Source: Sinomicrobium pectinilyticum
GTDB lineage: Bacteria; Bacteroidota; Bacteroidia; Flavobacteriales; Flavobacteriaceae
Direction of reading: 5' to 3'
DNA: 64,000 nucleotides
Assembly: GCF_003725735.1 (NCBI RefSeq)
Contig: NZ_RJTM01000068.1
Coordinates: 62,001-126,000 of the forward strand
How positions within the stretch are numbered: position 1 is the stretch's first letter; each line of letters opens with the position of its first letter. Of the stretch, positions 47,252-56,750 are shown piece by piece. The notes below the pieces were generated by a model that did not search any database, was not told the origin of the DNA, and worked only from the letters and a program-made list of their open reading frames with translations. The position numbers and the translations under genes were made by a program.

Positions 47252-47396
47252 TAAATTGTGTAGGGAAAATTAAAGATGTATATCCGTTATGCTGTTAACA
47301 AAGATGAATGGCTGAAAGCGATATGCTCCGCAAGAAGTGAGCTGTGATCATGACGTGCGGGTTGTTGAAAGGAAAACAGGGAAGGAGCCTGATCAA

Positions 47397-47990
47397 TTAA
47401 GAAAAGTACTCGAAACTGATTCTTACTGAAAAATTAACGTACAAACTTACTTCTGAAAGGGCCTCATATGGTTCCAGGTTTAATTGCCCTTTATCATCCT
47501 CATTCGGTAATATAAGTTCCAGGCACCGGAATTCGATTCTATAATATCGGGAAATCCGTCACTGCTCAGATCCCCGGTTTCTATTTTATAAGTATCGTCT
47601 TTTAAATCTTCTCTTAATCCGATTTCGGTGAATTCTCCGGCTTCACATTGGCGACTGCGATATCCATAAATCCGTCATTATTAAAATCAGCACTTACCAT
47701 GGCGTATGAAGCATTTAAAAATTTCCCTATGGGCTGCGCCTGTTTAAAACCACCTTTTCCATCGTTGTAGAACACATAATTTTGTTCGGTCCAGTCACGG
47801 CCGTTTGCCACGAGCGCATCTAAATCCCCATCTCGGTCAATATCAGACAGGGTGATTGATGCCGTTCGGTTGGATCGGGTGCCGATCGAAAAAAACCGTC
47901 GGCATTAAAAAATGAAACTTCCTGCGATATTCCCATAGAGGAAAACGCAAAAAATACAATGAATATCAATTTTTTGAAGTATGTGTGCAT
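47397..47990 (-). pseudogene. Decayed FG-GAP/VCBS-repeat exported protein
   Basis: Read on the minus strand it starts MHTYFKKLIFIVFFAF with a clear signal peptide (ending ISQEV), then continues in a shifted frame as ITLSDIDRDGDLDALVANGR, YNDGKGGFKQAQPIG and SADFNNDGFMDIAVANVKP (FG-GAP calcium-loop repeats). A further shift gives TGDLSSDGFPDIIESNSG, and a third gives NEDDKGQLNLEPYEALSE to the stop. The first break sits at a run of seven A (about 47889) where one more base would restore the frame. With three breaks and a total length far below that of a normal propeller, this is a broken gene. Confidence 0.85.
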
Positions 47991-48054
47991 AGGAGATTTA
48001 TTATAATCCGAAATTATTATGGTCAACAATACTTCTTCCTTTCATTATACCATG

Positions 48055-48741
48055 TTATACTACTTCTGCCGATTTGTCCCGTGGATTTAAACCTTTGAAT
48101 ATTAACCAAAATCCGAAGACAATTTCAAATAGTGCAGTTGGGACGTTTAAAACCAGGTATTCGGGCGTTATTACATCAACTATCTTAAATAAGAGTAAAA
48201 CGCTTGCCAATACGGATAGCACAGTGCCTGAAATGCCCCAGACAGAGATCCATCCCGGGATTAATTTTGCCTTAAAAAGCAGTGTATACAGCATGAGGTT
48301 ACCCATACCTAATGTCAATACCATAAACACATGGTTTATATAATCCCGTGTTATTTTAAGCACATTACCCAATGCTTCAAACACCATACTGTTTTCCGAA
48401 GGACTTTTTACAAATTCCTGGCTCAGAGCCAATATTGATAATAATATTACGATTCCCAGAATCAATATGACACCGGCTGTGATCCTAAAACTCAGAAAGC
48501 CCAGGGCTAAACTTTTATTGTACCTTTTAAGTACAGGGTACAGTAAAAGTACAAAACCCAAATAGGTGAGGAACAGAACAAATTGAAAAAGAGCACTTAT
48601 GATTACCCGGTTTGAACCGGCAGCTGCGCCTGTTAAATAAGCGGGAGAATCTATTGCTGGAGATATGCTAAGAATGCCTGCTACCATTCCTAGTATGATA
48701 AGCAATCCGGCTAATTTTACCTTACTCTTTAATGGGTTCAT
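48055..48741 (-). CDS. DUF4386-family multi-pass membrane protein
   Basis: About 228 residues from the ATG at 48741 (MNPLKSKVKLAG), with six or seven hydrophobic segments and short loops. The opening (AGLLIILGMVAGILSISPAID), the loop GSNRVIISALFQF and the late motif IPGWISVWGISGTVLSVL are typical of DUF4386 proteins, whose function is unknown. A start at 48765 would overlap the upstream serine hydrolase gene by 20 bases; the chosen start leaves four bases between them. It is probably the last gene of the serine-hydrolase transcript. Confidence 0.85.
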   Translation of the reverse strand: MNPLKSKVKLAGLLIILGMVAGILSISPAIDSPAYLTGAAAGSNRVIISALFQFVLFLTYLGFVLLLYPVLKRYNKSLALGFLSFRITAGVILILGIVILLSILALSQEFVKSPSENSMVFEALGNVLKITRDYINHVFMVLTLGMGNLMLYTLLFKAKLIPGWISVWGISGTVLSVLASVLLLFKIVDVITPEYLVLNVPTALFEIVFGFWLIFKGLNPRDKSAEVV

Positions 48742-48745
48742 ATCC

Positions 48746-50065
48746 TTATTCTTTATGTAAAACATTGGTTTTGCCTCCTTGTGTTATGAGCATTTGGTTT
48801 TTATCCACATCAAACACTATGGAGATAGCTGCAGGTTCGTATTTGAACTCCCCTGTGGCCGTAGCTTCTAAGTTCATTTTAGAATCTCCGGGTGCCTGTA
48901 GTTGTAATTGATTACCAGATTTGGTTACCGTTAATTTTACTGGAAATGTGTTACTGGAATACACTCCTAAATATTGATTTAACTCTTTAGCTTTTGGTTC
49001 ATAAACCCTAAAATCGGGAATGTTAAAATGTTTATTAAAAAGACTGTTAACAATAGTTACCGTAATTGCGTTTAAGCTGTAGTTCAAACCATTGGAGGTA
49101 ATGGCAAAAGCCACATTATCATCCGGAAAATATCTTAAAACAGAAGAAAACCCATCTATTTCTCCATTGTGGCCATAACTTGTTTTATCATAATATTCAA
49201 TTTTGAAAAGTCCCATTCCAAATTTGTCCTGAATGGTTTTCATTTTCGCGAGACTTTCCGGTGAGAGTATTTCGTTGTTGAATAGTGCTTCTGCAAAACG
49301 AACTAAATCAGTTGGTGTTGATACAATGCCTCCGGCACCCATATCGATTGACGGTTCTGTTTCTTCTGTTTTTCTCCAATTTTTCTCAAAACGATACGCA
49401 TAACATTCATTATTCTCTATATCTATTTTTCTCCCGAAAAATGTATTATTCAAGTTTAACGGCCTGGTAATTTCATCTTCCAAAACTTGGGCATACGACT
49501 TTTTATAAAGTTTTTCCAGGATATAGGATAGCAACACGTAATTTGAATTACTGTAGGCCGCTTTTTTATCTGGCTTAAAATCACTACCGCCCTTGGCAAT
49601 GATCTCAATCATTTCCTTTTCTGTTTTCGGATGGATATGATAGCTTAAAAACTCTTTTTTATGGTCTGTAAAACTATGAATACCACTTCTATGGTTTAGT
49701 AGATTTGAAATGGTGATCTTACCTGCATTTTCTATTTCCGGAAAATATTTATCAATAGTTTCATTAAGTATTATTTTTCCATCTTCAATAGCTTTAAATA
49801 CGAGTGTTGCTGTAAATACTTTAGATATGGACCCAATTCTGTATTTGGTATTACGATCAGGTTTCTGTTCCGAATCAGGGTCTGAGTAACCAACTTGTTT
49901 CGAGTACACTATATTGCCATGCTTAAGAATTGCGATACTGCCCATAAATTTATTGTTGGCTTCAAGTGTATTGAAATATTCATCTAAGTTTTGAGCATCT
50001 ACGCTTTGGGCAAACCCTATATGCGTTGTTATTATAGTGAGTAATAAAGTTTTGAAAAAAGTCAT
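48746..50065 (-). CDS. Serine hydrolase, class C beta-lactamase fold (first of four)
   Basis: A 439-residue exported protein (signal about 1-24, GFAQSVDAQ). Catalytic motifs are S79-I-S-K82 (nucleophile Ser and Lys), Y171-S-N and a third box with HNG (YGHNGEIDGF). A C-terminal beta-barrel-like domain follows (about 345-439). The fold covers beta-lactamases, D-Ala-D-Ala carboxypeptidases, esterases and D-aminopeptidases; the substrate is not evident. DUF4386 follows after four bases. Confidence 0.92.
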   Translation of the reverse strand: MTFFKTLLLTIITTHIGFAQSVDAQNLDEYFNTLEANNKFMGSIAILKHGNIVYSKQVGYSDPDSEQKPDRNTKYRIGSISKVFTATLVFKAIEDGKIILNETIDKYFPEIENAGKITISNLLNHRSGIHSFTDHKKEFLSYHIHPKTEKEMIEIIAKGGSDFKPDKKAAYSNSNYVLLSYILEKLYKKSYAQVLEDEITRPLNLNNTFFGRKIDIENNECYAYRFEKNWRKTEETEPSIDMGAGGIVSTPTDLVRFAEALFNNEILSPESLAKMKTIQDKFGMGLFKIEYYDKTSYGHNGEIDGFSSVLRYFPDDNVAFAITSNGLNYSLNAITVTIVNSLFNKHFNIPDFRVYEPKAKELNQYLGVYSSNTFPVKLTVTKSGNQLQLQAPGDSKMNLEATATGEFKYEPAAISIVFDVDKNQMLITQGGKTNVLHKE

Positions 50066-50082
50066 GTTTTTCTTATTCTTTT

Positions 50083-50316
50083 TTATGGTGATATACTAGG
50101 ATGCCGATAGAAGCCGGGATGATTTTCACCGATTTCATCAAATATATCCGTGGTCAAGTTTTTTAAGCTATCCGGATGATATGTTGTATGGGGATTGAAA
50201 CTATCTTGTTGAGCATTGTGGTTCCCGAGCAGTGAAAAAAACACCGCAATAAGGCTGCTATTGTCGTTTTTCGATTTGATGATGTCATGATTGATATAGT
50301 TTATTTCATAGACTTT
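50083..50316 (-). pseudogene. Unrecognised coding remnant between two genes
   Basis: On the minus strand a frame of 77 codons without a start Met reads INYINHDIIKSKNDNSSLIA, FFSLLGNHNAQQDSF and IFDEIGENHPGFYRHPSISP before the stop at 50083, with an in-frame TAG just upstream. The composition is protein-like and its stop lies 17 bases before the next gene, the usual spacing here. It may be the 3' end of a deleted gene. I do not recognise the family. Confidence 0.4.
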
Positions 50317-50325
50317 CTAAATGAA

Positions 50326-50901
50326 TTAATGTTGAACATCCTTGACAGGACGTATTGTTAAAGTGTAAAAATCCTCTTCGATTCTTGAATTCAGTTTGTT
50401 GTTTTCCCTGAAAAGGATGAAGGAACCTCCCCAAAGGATTTCAGGGAATTCAATGGTTTGTCTGGTCATCTGTTTTAAAGAAGGAACCGTGTTCTCCAGT
50501 TTTTCCAGGGCCTCTTTGACAGGCATCCAAAAAACTTCTTCGTTTTCCGAAGGTGATTTCAAGGTGCCGCTTTCATAGTGTGCCGTATACAGTTGACGCA
50601 TATCGGCCGTGGGTTTGAATTCGTATTTATAGGTAAAAAGCCCCTTTAAAAACGGTTCGGAAATCGTTATCCCATACGATTCCGAAATACTATCCAGAAC
50701 CTCACGGATAGTCTGTCTCTCTTTGTAATAAACAGACGGTGTCATCCAGCCGTATGGTGTTTTCCGCATCAGGATTTTATCAGTATCCTTAATTATGGTT
50801 AGCCTGATGACTGTCTGGTTGACAGGCGGAGGTTCTTGCGAATATCCCGGGTTAGAAAAAGCAAGAAAGCCGGTCAGGGACATTAAAATGAATGTTTTCA
50901 T
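50326..50901 (-). CDS. Exported Nudix-like protein with degenerate Nudix box
   Basis: About 191 residues starting MKTFILMSLTGFLAF, with a cleavable signal (ending PGYSQE). The following strand pattern VIRLTIIKDTDKILMRK, GWMTPSVYYKERQTIREVL, the SESYGI turn and EEVFWMPVKEALEKL are those of Nudix proteins, and FTYKYEF matches the middle of the family. The catalytic box (G-x5-E-x7-REUXEEXGU) is not intact: the REUxEE part reads DSISES. It probably binds but does not hydrolyse a nucleoside diphosphate, or has another role. Its start is seven bases after the serine hydrolase gene, so it is cotranscribed. Confidence 0.6.
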   Translation of the reverse strand: MKTFILMSLTGFLAFSNPGYSQEPPPVNQTVIRLTIIKDTDKILMRKTPYGWMTPSVYYKERQTIREVLDSISESYGITISEPFLKGLFTYKYEFKPTADMRQLYTAHYESGTLKSPSENEEVFWMPVKEALEKLENTVPSLKQMTRQTIEFPEILWGGSFILFRENNKLNSRIEEDFYTLTIRPVKDVQH

Positions 50902-50908
50902 CGTTATT

Positions 50909-52372
50909 TTATTGTTTAAGGTAATCGCTGTTATATCCATCTGCCTTTGTCATACGAACATATTTCACTTCGCCCTCTTTATTCTTTAAGAACTCATAAA
51001 GTGTATTGCTATCCGGCTGTATAAATGTGTTCTCTGCTACGGGAACAAGTTTTGAAGTGGTAGCTGTCTCATTTAAAAAGTGAAGGGCTCCCTCAACGAC
51101 CTCAAACCCCAGTACTTCGCTTCCTCCTTTAAATTTTCTCGTAAACCTCTTCATCGCTGTCTCGCCCATTGCAATGCTATCAAACACCTTGGGTTGTAAA
51201 AAGTCCCAGTTGTATGCTACTGCGACTGCCCTGGTGATATAACTCATCAGGGACATCCCGTTATCGCTGTTGGTCATAATAACCACACCTTGTTTACGAT
51301 CAAGTGACGCGACCATATAACAGGTAAATCCAGAATTACTTCCCCAGTGCTCAAAGAGCATGTCCCGGCTTTCGTTATTGTAAATCTTTGCAAATCCTAA
51401 TCTTTCGGGGGTTTTAGTAAATATACTGTCTGTCATATTTTCAGACAGGATGGTATTCGTACCCGAATGATGGTCTTCCAGTACTGTCAATAAAAATTTC
51501 GCTAAATCGGTAGGGGTAGTCCAGATGCCCCCGGCCGCTTTAAAGGGAAACAGTTTGTAAGGGTAGGGCTCCTGTTTATCGGAATATCCTGTAGCCATTT
51601 GTTTTGAAAGGCGGTTCGGGACAGGCTGTTCGAATGAACTATGGGTCATATCGCACGGCTCAAATATCAGATCGGTGATGGCGGCATTAAACTCCTTGTC
51701 CGTGACATCTTCTATAAGTTTTTCAATAACGGAATAGCCCGGGTTTGAATATACTTGTTTTTGTCCGGGAACATAGACTACGGAAACCGCCGGGTCAACG
51801 GAAGGTTTTTCTCCTGCCAGCATCTGGGTTATGGTTGGCAATTCTTCATGGGGGAAAAAGGATGACTGTACATATCTTTCAAAACCTGCAGTATGGCCAA
51901 TAAGTCGCCTGAGGGTTACGTTTTCATGTTCAGTGAATTTATTGTCGGGAACTTTCCATCCTTCGAGGTAATTATTGACGTTTTCATTCAAGGTTAAAAC
52001 GCCTTGTTCCGTTAAATTTAAGGCTGCCATTGCAGTCACGGGTTTGCTTAACGAGGCCCCGTTAAAGACCGTATTTGGAGTGACCTTTATGGAATCTGCC
52101 AGATTGGAATACCCATATGTTTTTTGCCAGGAAATTTTCCCGTTATCAAAAAATGCGATGCTCACTCCCGGGATATTGTCCTCCTGCATGAGCTGAGGTA
52201 TCGACTTTTTATGATTCCTGCCCTTCAGGTAATGCACCGGGGCCAGGTTTTTTTCGATACCTTCTATTTGAGATATGGAATCATGATGTAATGCTGCCGG
52301 TATGATCTCCGAGCTCTTTTGTTGCTTGCAGGCGGAAAAGACGATCAGAACGATCAGAAGTGTTTTTTTCAT
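50909..52372 (-). CDS. Serine hydrolase lipoprotein, class C beta-lactamase fold (second of four)
   Basis: A 487-residue lipoprotein (lipobox VFSAC, Cys15). Catalytic S107-L-S-K110 in FNGASLSKPVTA, the YSN box in VYSNPGYSVIEKL, and HWG in FEHWGSNSGF are all present, so it should be active. It belongs to the same minus-strand series as its neighbours: the gene upstream ends four bases before its start, and the Nudix-like gene starts seven bases after its stop. The substrate is unknown; a cell-wall peptide or ester is likely from the fold. Confidence 0.92.
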   Translation of the reverse strand: MKKTLLIVLIVFSACKQQKSSEIIPAALHHDSISQIEGIEKNLAPVHYLKGRNHKKSIPQLMQEDNIPGVSIAFFDNGKISWQKTYGYSNLADSIKVTPNTVFNGASLSKPVTAMAALNLTEQGVLTLNENVNNYLEGWKVPDNKFTEHENVTLRRLIGHTAGFERYVQSSFFPHEELPTITQMLAGEKPSVDPAVSVVYVPGQKQVYSNPGYSVIEKLIEDVTDKEFNAAITDLIFEPCDMTHSSFEQPVPNRLSKQMATGYSDKQEPYPYKLFPFKAAGGIWTTPTDLAKFLLTVLEDHHSGTNTILSENMTDSIFTKTPERLGFAKIYNNESRDMLFEHWGSNSGFTCYMVASLDRKQGVVIMTNSDNGMSLMSYITRAVAVAYNWDFLQPKVFDSIAMGETAMKRFTRKFKGGSEVLGFEVVEGALHFLNETATTSKLVPVAENTFIQPDSNTLYEFLKNKEGEVKYVRMTKADGYNSDYLKQ

Positions 52373-52375
52373 TTT

Positions 52376-53077
52376 TTAGTAGGTTGTTTTAATTCCTTTT
52401 TTATCAAAAATCTCAAACCGGGTATTGTCCGATTCATCTAGATAAATTTTAATCCGTTCCTTTCCCTTTGAATCATATATAAACAAGCCGGTATTTTTGT
52501 TTTCTTCATGACCCAGGAACATTCTGTACACATTAATTTCGGAGTCCAGGTGTTTTTTGAATTTCAAATATTCAGTATCTTTTTCCTTTTTTGTCATTGA
52601 TTTCGTCCTCTCAAGAAATTGATCATACAATTTTTCAACCCGTATGGAGTCTGAGCGTTCCCTAAAAAACATTCCATACCATCTTTTCCACTCACCTTCT
52701 TCCAGGTATTCGTTTTTCATGATGGCCATTATCTGGTCATTTTTTTGCTGGTCGAAAGTGATGCCTGCAAAATTCTCTTCATCAGTTCCGTCATAATAAA
52801 TACCTCCCACTTCATCACCTACGCGATTAAAGAATAGTATTCCCGGCAAATCTCTTTTTGAACCCGGATTATGTGGAATACCGTGGGTAGTGGCCAATGC
52901 TTGCCTTTCAGGATTGCTAATCGAAATGTATAAATTTTTATCAGGTCCGATTATGCTCAACCTTTCCGCTTGAATTTCTTTGAATGTTTTAATGTCATTG
53001 ACATGGCTGTCATAAAAGAAAAAGCAAGTCAATACAATTAAAAAGATGAAGTTGATTGTTGGTAGATGTCTTTTCAT
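52376..53077 (-). CDS. Hypothetical membrane-anchored protein
   Basis: About 233 residues from the ATG at 53077 (MKRHLPTINF). There is one N-terminal membrane segment (IFLIVLTCFFFYDSH), then a soluble part with FKEIQAERLSIIGPDKNLY, ISNPERQALATTHGIPH and, near the end, GLFIYDSKGKERIKIYLDES. This pattern recurs in exported Bacteroidota proteins without known function. An upstream start at 53206 would overlap the next serine hydrolase gene and was not used. It lies four bases before the downstream serine hydrolase start, so translation is probably coupled. Confidence 0.72.
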   Translation of the reverse strand: MKRHLPTINFIFLIVLTCFFFYDSHVNDIKTFKEIQAERLSIIGPDKNLYISISNPERQALATTHGIPHNPGSKRDLPGILFFNRVGDEVGGIYYDGTDEENFAGITFDQQKNDQIMAIMKNEYLEEGEWKRWYGMFFRERSDSIRVEKLYDQFLERTKSMTKKEKDTEYLKFKKHLDSEINVYRMFLGHEENKNTGLFIYDSKGKERIKIYLDESDNTRFEIFDKKGIKTTY

Positions 53078-53123
53078 ATGTTTTGATTTGATGGGGTCAC
53101 AATTGACAATGTACAGTCTATTC

Positions 53124-54836
53124 TTATTTAACAGCCGGTAAGAGGTACTTATCCAAAATTGAGAACGGTATTTCTTCCATATCCGGAAATAGGTTATAAT
53201 TACCACCTGTTATGGTGATGGTCATTTCAATTTCAGGAATTATTATCAGAAACTGACCTCCGTTACCCCAGGCTTCAACAGTTTTCATCTTTTTTCCTCC
53301 TATCTCTCGTTCCCATAACCTCCATAAATACCCGTAACCGGAGTTTTTGGGCCAATTCCCTTTTATATGGGATTTAACGGATTCCTCAATCCATGATTCT
53401 GCAATGAGCTGTTTTCCATTCCATTTTCCGTTATTGAGCATCAACAACCCAAACCTGGTAAAATCAATGGGGCGCAGGAAAAATGAACCGGCCAGATATC
53501 CTCTCCCTTGCGGGGATGTCAGCATTTGAAATTTATTGATTCCCATGGGCAACAATAATTCCTCATAAATAAAAAGGGGGAGGTAGGTATCGACAGATTT
53601 TTCAATAACCCCTGTTAACAGATTACTGCCTCCGGATGAATATTCGAATATTTTGCCGGGCTCATGTTTCATGGGAAGGTTTAATTTGTAACCTACCCAA
53701 TCATTATGCTCCCATTGCATTTTATCCTCATCTTCCGGTTTTATCCCTGTACTCATAGTCAAGGAGTGATAAACGGTAATCTTTTTCTTTTGTGTATCAT
53801 TTATTTTGTAATCGGGATAATAGTCAAGAATGGCATTTTCAACTTTCAACTCCTCGTTTTTCATCATTGCCCTGCCCAGGGCCAGCGATGCTATTGATTT
53901 GAATGCAGATCGTATGTCATGGAGGTATTCCCTGTCGTACCCGTGAAAATACTCTTCAAACACGAGTTTTTTGTTCTTGGTAATTATAATGCTATGAATA
54001 TGTTTATATTCATTACCGGTCATTTTATCCATGAAACCTACCAGTGACATATCAATACCCACATCTTCCAAAGAAGCCGTTTGCATAGAGGAATCGGGAG
54101 CTTTTGGTATTTTATACCGGTACTTTTCTTTCGGGGATCTTGGTAAATAACCTTCCAGTGCATCAGCTTGAAGCTTTCTCAATTGTATTTTCCTTTTCCC
54201 ACCTGCATTGCCATACGTAAGAACCATATTCTTTTTTCCTGAATGATACACCGCTGAAATCCCGAAACGGTCGTTGGTTATCCTGAAATCAATATTGTTT
54301 TTTTCAATCAGGACTTCCTCAATGGTGAAGTGTAGTTCCCTGTTTTCCTTATTGCTTTGAATATAGGCTTGTACATTTTCATCGGAGTCTTTGTAAAATT
54401 CCAGATAGACGATATAGTCGGTGTCAATTATTTCGGGTTTATAAACCTTGGAGACCCATGCATCTCCTTTTTTTTCAAAATTCAGATCTTGCGCCCATAA
54501 ATCATGAGTCAGGACCCCACTAAGAATTTTATGGTCATCAGACAGAAAAGCATCAAACCGAAGGCCCGAAGAATCTTTGAAATTCAGGTTTTCTCCTTTC
54601 CGCAAGATTGGATAAGCTGTTTTTTCAGAATTTTTATAAAGCCTGGCTTCTGTCGGGTTATTTGCAGGTAATATTATCAAAGAATCGAATTTTGCTTCGG
54701 TTTGAAACAATAAGCCTGACCATACTCCGATTAATTCATCGGTCTGAAAATTTGAGTTTTCCGCAGAACAGCAAGAAAGCACTACCGGAAGCAGAAGCGC
54801 CAAAAAAGGTTTTACATTCATTGTCAGGGTTTTCAT
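53124..54836 (-). CDS. Serine hydrolase lipoprotein with N-terminal extra domain, class C beta-lactamase fold (third of four)
   Basis: A 570-residue lipoprotein (lipobox VVLSC followed by CSAEN). Residues about 25-240 form an extra beta-rich domain of unknown function. The hydrolase domain follows, with S310-A-F-K313 as SxxK and a YSSGGSN box in place of YxN. The HxG box is replaced by WGNGG near the C-terminus. The domain resembles 6-aminohexanoate-dimer hydrolase-type proteins (QLIAESWIEES). It starts four bases after the end of the broken PD40 gene. Confidence 0.9.
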   Translation of the reverse strand: MKTLTMNVKPFLALLLPVVLSCCSAENSNFQTDELIGVWSGLLFQTEAKFDSLIILPANNPTEARLYKNSEKTAYPILRKGENLNFKDSSGLRFDAFLSDDHKILSGVLTHDLWAQDLNFEKKGDAWVSKVYKPEIIDTDYIVYLEFYKDSDENVQAYIQSNKENRELHFTIEEVLIEKNNIDFRITNDRFGISAVYHSGKKNMVLTYGNAGGKRKIQLRKLQADALEGYLPRSPKEKYRYKIPKAPDSSMQTASLEDVGIDMSLVGFMDKMTGNEYKHIHSIIITKNKKLVFEEYFHGYDREYLHDIRSAFKSIASLALGRAMMKNEELKVENAILDYYPDYKINDTQKKKITVYHSLTMSTGIKPEDEDKMQWEHNDWVGYKLNLPMKHEPGKIFEYSSGGSNLLTGVIEKSVDTYLPLFIYEELLLPMGINKFQMLTSPQGRGYLAGSFFLRPIDFTRFGLLMLNNGKWNGKQLIAESWIEESVKSHIKGNWPKNSGYGYLWRLWEREIGGKKMKTVEAWGNGGQFLIIIPEIEMTITITGGNYNLFPDMEEIPFSILDKYLLPAVK

Positions 54837-54839
54837 ATC

Positions 54840-55945
54840 CTAATGATTCTTTTTTTGTATATCTTCGTATAGTTTTTCAATCCCGGATAGATCCGGTTCT
54901 TGTTTCATCCGTTTAATGCGTTCTTTCTGTGTGTCCATCCATCGGTACAGCCAGCTGATGCCCCATTTTTTGTAATAAGCATCTTTTTGTTCATACACGG
55001 GGTCGGCCAGAGCTTCTTCAAAGCTTACGATCTTGTAATCTTCTTGTTTTAATAGTGATATAATTTCGGCTAAATAATCGGCATTAATGGCATTGTCATG
55101 GCACAGGTAAATATGTTTTACCGGGTGATTATAAATATCATGAGCCAGGGTTTCGTAAAACATGACTTTTGTATTGATTTGCGGGTCCATGTTTTTGGCT
55201 TCTGACCAATTACCCCCATCTTCCCTAAAACTGATGTACAGATCACCTTTACCATAACCTTCTTTTCTAATGGAACAGAATATGATATAGGATTCATCCG
55301 GGGCAACAAATACATCGGCTTCGTAAGCTTCCGTATTTATTGAATTGCTTAGCACATTAGGTTTTTGAAAAATACTTTTGCCATATCCGGAGACATAAAT
55401 GTCATAGTTGTGTTCCCTTTTTTCGGGAGCCATTATGTTGGAAGAGAAATACATATCCCGTTCGTTGTGAACGACATATAATATTCGTTCTTTCCGGAGT
55501 TGATTTGAGGCCCTGCATTTATCATTTTTGTATTCCATCTGTTTCCATCCCTTTCTATATACCATATATCGTAATCGTCTTTTGTACCAAGTCCGTCAAC
55601 AGCCCTGTCGGATATAAAGTACAATCTTTGTTCATCAGGTGAAAGGAGAGGGTCGTTACAACTGTATTTTTCATTAGACAACAGTGTTTGCGGCGGGCCC
55701 CAGGTTTCCTTTTCCAGTGTAGTGAAACGAATTTCCGATCTGCCGTTTATGTCTGCCCCATAGTAAAATTCATTAGCTTCCTTATTGAAAACCGACCCGA
55801 ATTCCGATTCCCCTTTTTTTGAAATAAGGCCCGATGCAAACACCTCCGGTTTCAACGAATGAGGGGCCTGCCCTAAATATTTTTTGTTATCTGAAGACGT
55901 AGAGCAGGCATATAAGATGATCCACAGGACAATAACCACTGCCAT
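54840..55945 (-). pseudogene. Chimeric, frameshifted PD40-repeat lipoprotein fused to a polysaccharide-deacetylase tail
   Basis: The first half (55945 downwards) begins MAVVIVLWIILYACS (lipobox ILYAC) and holds PD40/TolB-like propeller strands (SPDEQRLYFISDRAV, DDYDIWYIERDG, INSGKNEYYMSFTTNG). At about 55457 one G is missing from a run, and the frame must shift to continue as DMYFSSNIMAPEKREH and VAPDESYIIFCSIRKEGYGK. After MDPQINTK the protein stops resembling PD40 and turns into the C-terminal end of a NodB-type deacetylase (KHIYLCHDNAINADYLAEII, EEALADPVYEQKDAYYKKWG). Two genes appear joined by an internal deletion, then broken by a frameshift. Confidence 0.8.
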
Positions 55946-56006
55946 TACTTTGCTGTATTTTTTTATTGTTTCCAGTCTTAATATGCTGCTTAAGATCCTC
56001 CTTTTT

Positions 56007-56732
56007 TTATTTAAAATACATATAATAAGTCAGTATAATAGCCGACATGTTATAAATGCCGTGGGCTACTATCGATGCCGTTAATCTTTTGGTGAAAAGA
56101 AATAACAAAGTGTACATTATTGTAGGGACCAGGATATCAAACCAATCCAATACGCTTACAGGCAGATGACCCAGTGCAAAAAGTATAATGGAAAGAATTG
56201 CCGAAATCCATAGCCCGGTTTTGGGATTTTTGAAAACATCTTTAAGAATATTGATAAAATATCCCCTGTTAAAAAGTTCTTCCGTAATACCGCCGCCAAT
56301 AACTCCCAAAGCGACAAACGAAAGCGTCCCCGCTAAACTTCCGTCATACATTGCCGACATATCATAGATATCCGGGCGGTTGATCCCGCCGGTGTTGGGG
56401 ATAATGAAAACGAACTGAAGGATAGTCCATAACACCCCGAAACAGGCACCGGATAAAATATCTTTTCCGAGGTTTTCAAACCTGAGTCCTATGTATTTGA
56501 AGTCCTTTTTCAGGATTTTGAGGGACAGGTAGAGCAGGGCCGTCACGGATAAAAGCTGAAAAAGAGCTATATATAACAAGTTGATACCAATTTTGCCCCC
56601 GCCAATTTTGGTGATCCCGAAGAATATATCGGGAATTATAAAAAGTATATAACCCAAAATGATGGTTATGATAAAAACAGTTAAAGTTTTTGTTTTACTG
56701 GTATTCTGTGTGGTATTTCCTGTCATGTCCAT
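56007..56732 (-). CDS. CPBP-family intramembrane glutamic endopeptidase
   Basis: About 241 residues from MDMTGNTTQ (56732), with about seven membrane segments. The CPBP (Abi/CAAX protease) motifs are visible: EELFNRG (the EExxxR pair), a His in FALGHLPVS, and HGIYNMSA (HxxxN). Members cleave prenylated or other membrane peptides and are often tied to peptide maturation or immunity. A much longer frame starting at 56900 would overlap the amidohydrolase gene and begins with non-family residues, so it was not used. Confidence 0.9.
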   Translation of the reverse strand: MDMTGNTTQNTSKTKTLTVFIITIILGYILFIIPDIFFGITKIGGGKIGINLLYIALFQLLSVTALLYLSLKILKKDFKYIGLRFENLGKDILSGACFGVLWTILQFVFIIPNTGGINRPDIYDMSAMYDGSLAGTLSFVALGVIGGGITEELFNRGYFINILKDVFKNPKTGLWISAILSIILFALGHLPVSVLDWFDILVPTIMYTLLFLFTKRLTASIVAHGIYNMSAIILTYYMYFK

Positions 56733-56750
56733 ACTGTTTTTAGCCTCCCG

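Noticed and set aside
47281-47400. Short plus-strand coding-like pieces after the 78-residue gene
   Set aside because: The frames are 25-40 codons, broken, and overlap the FG-GAP pseudogene on the other strand; evidence is too thin.
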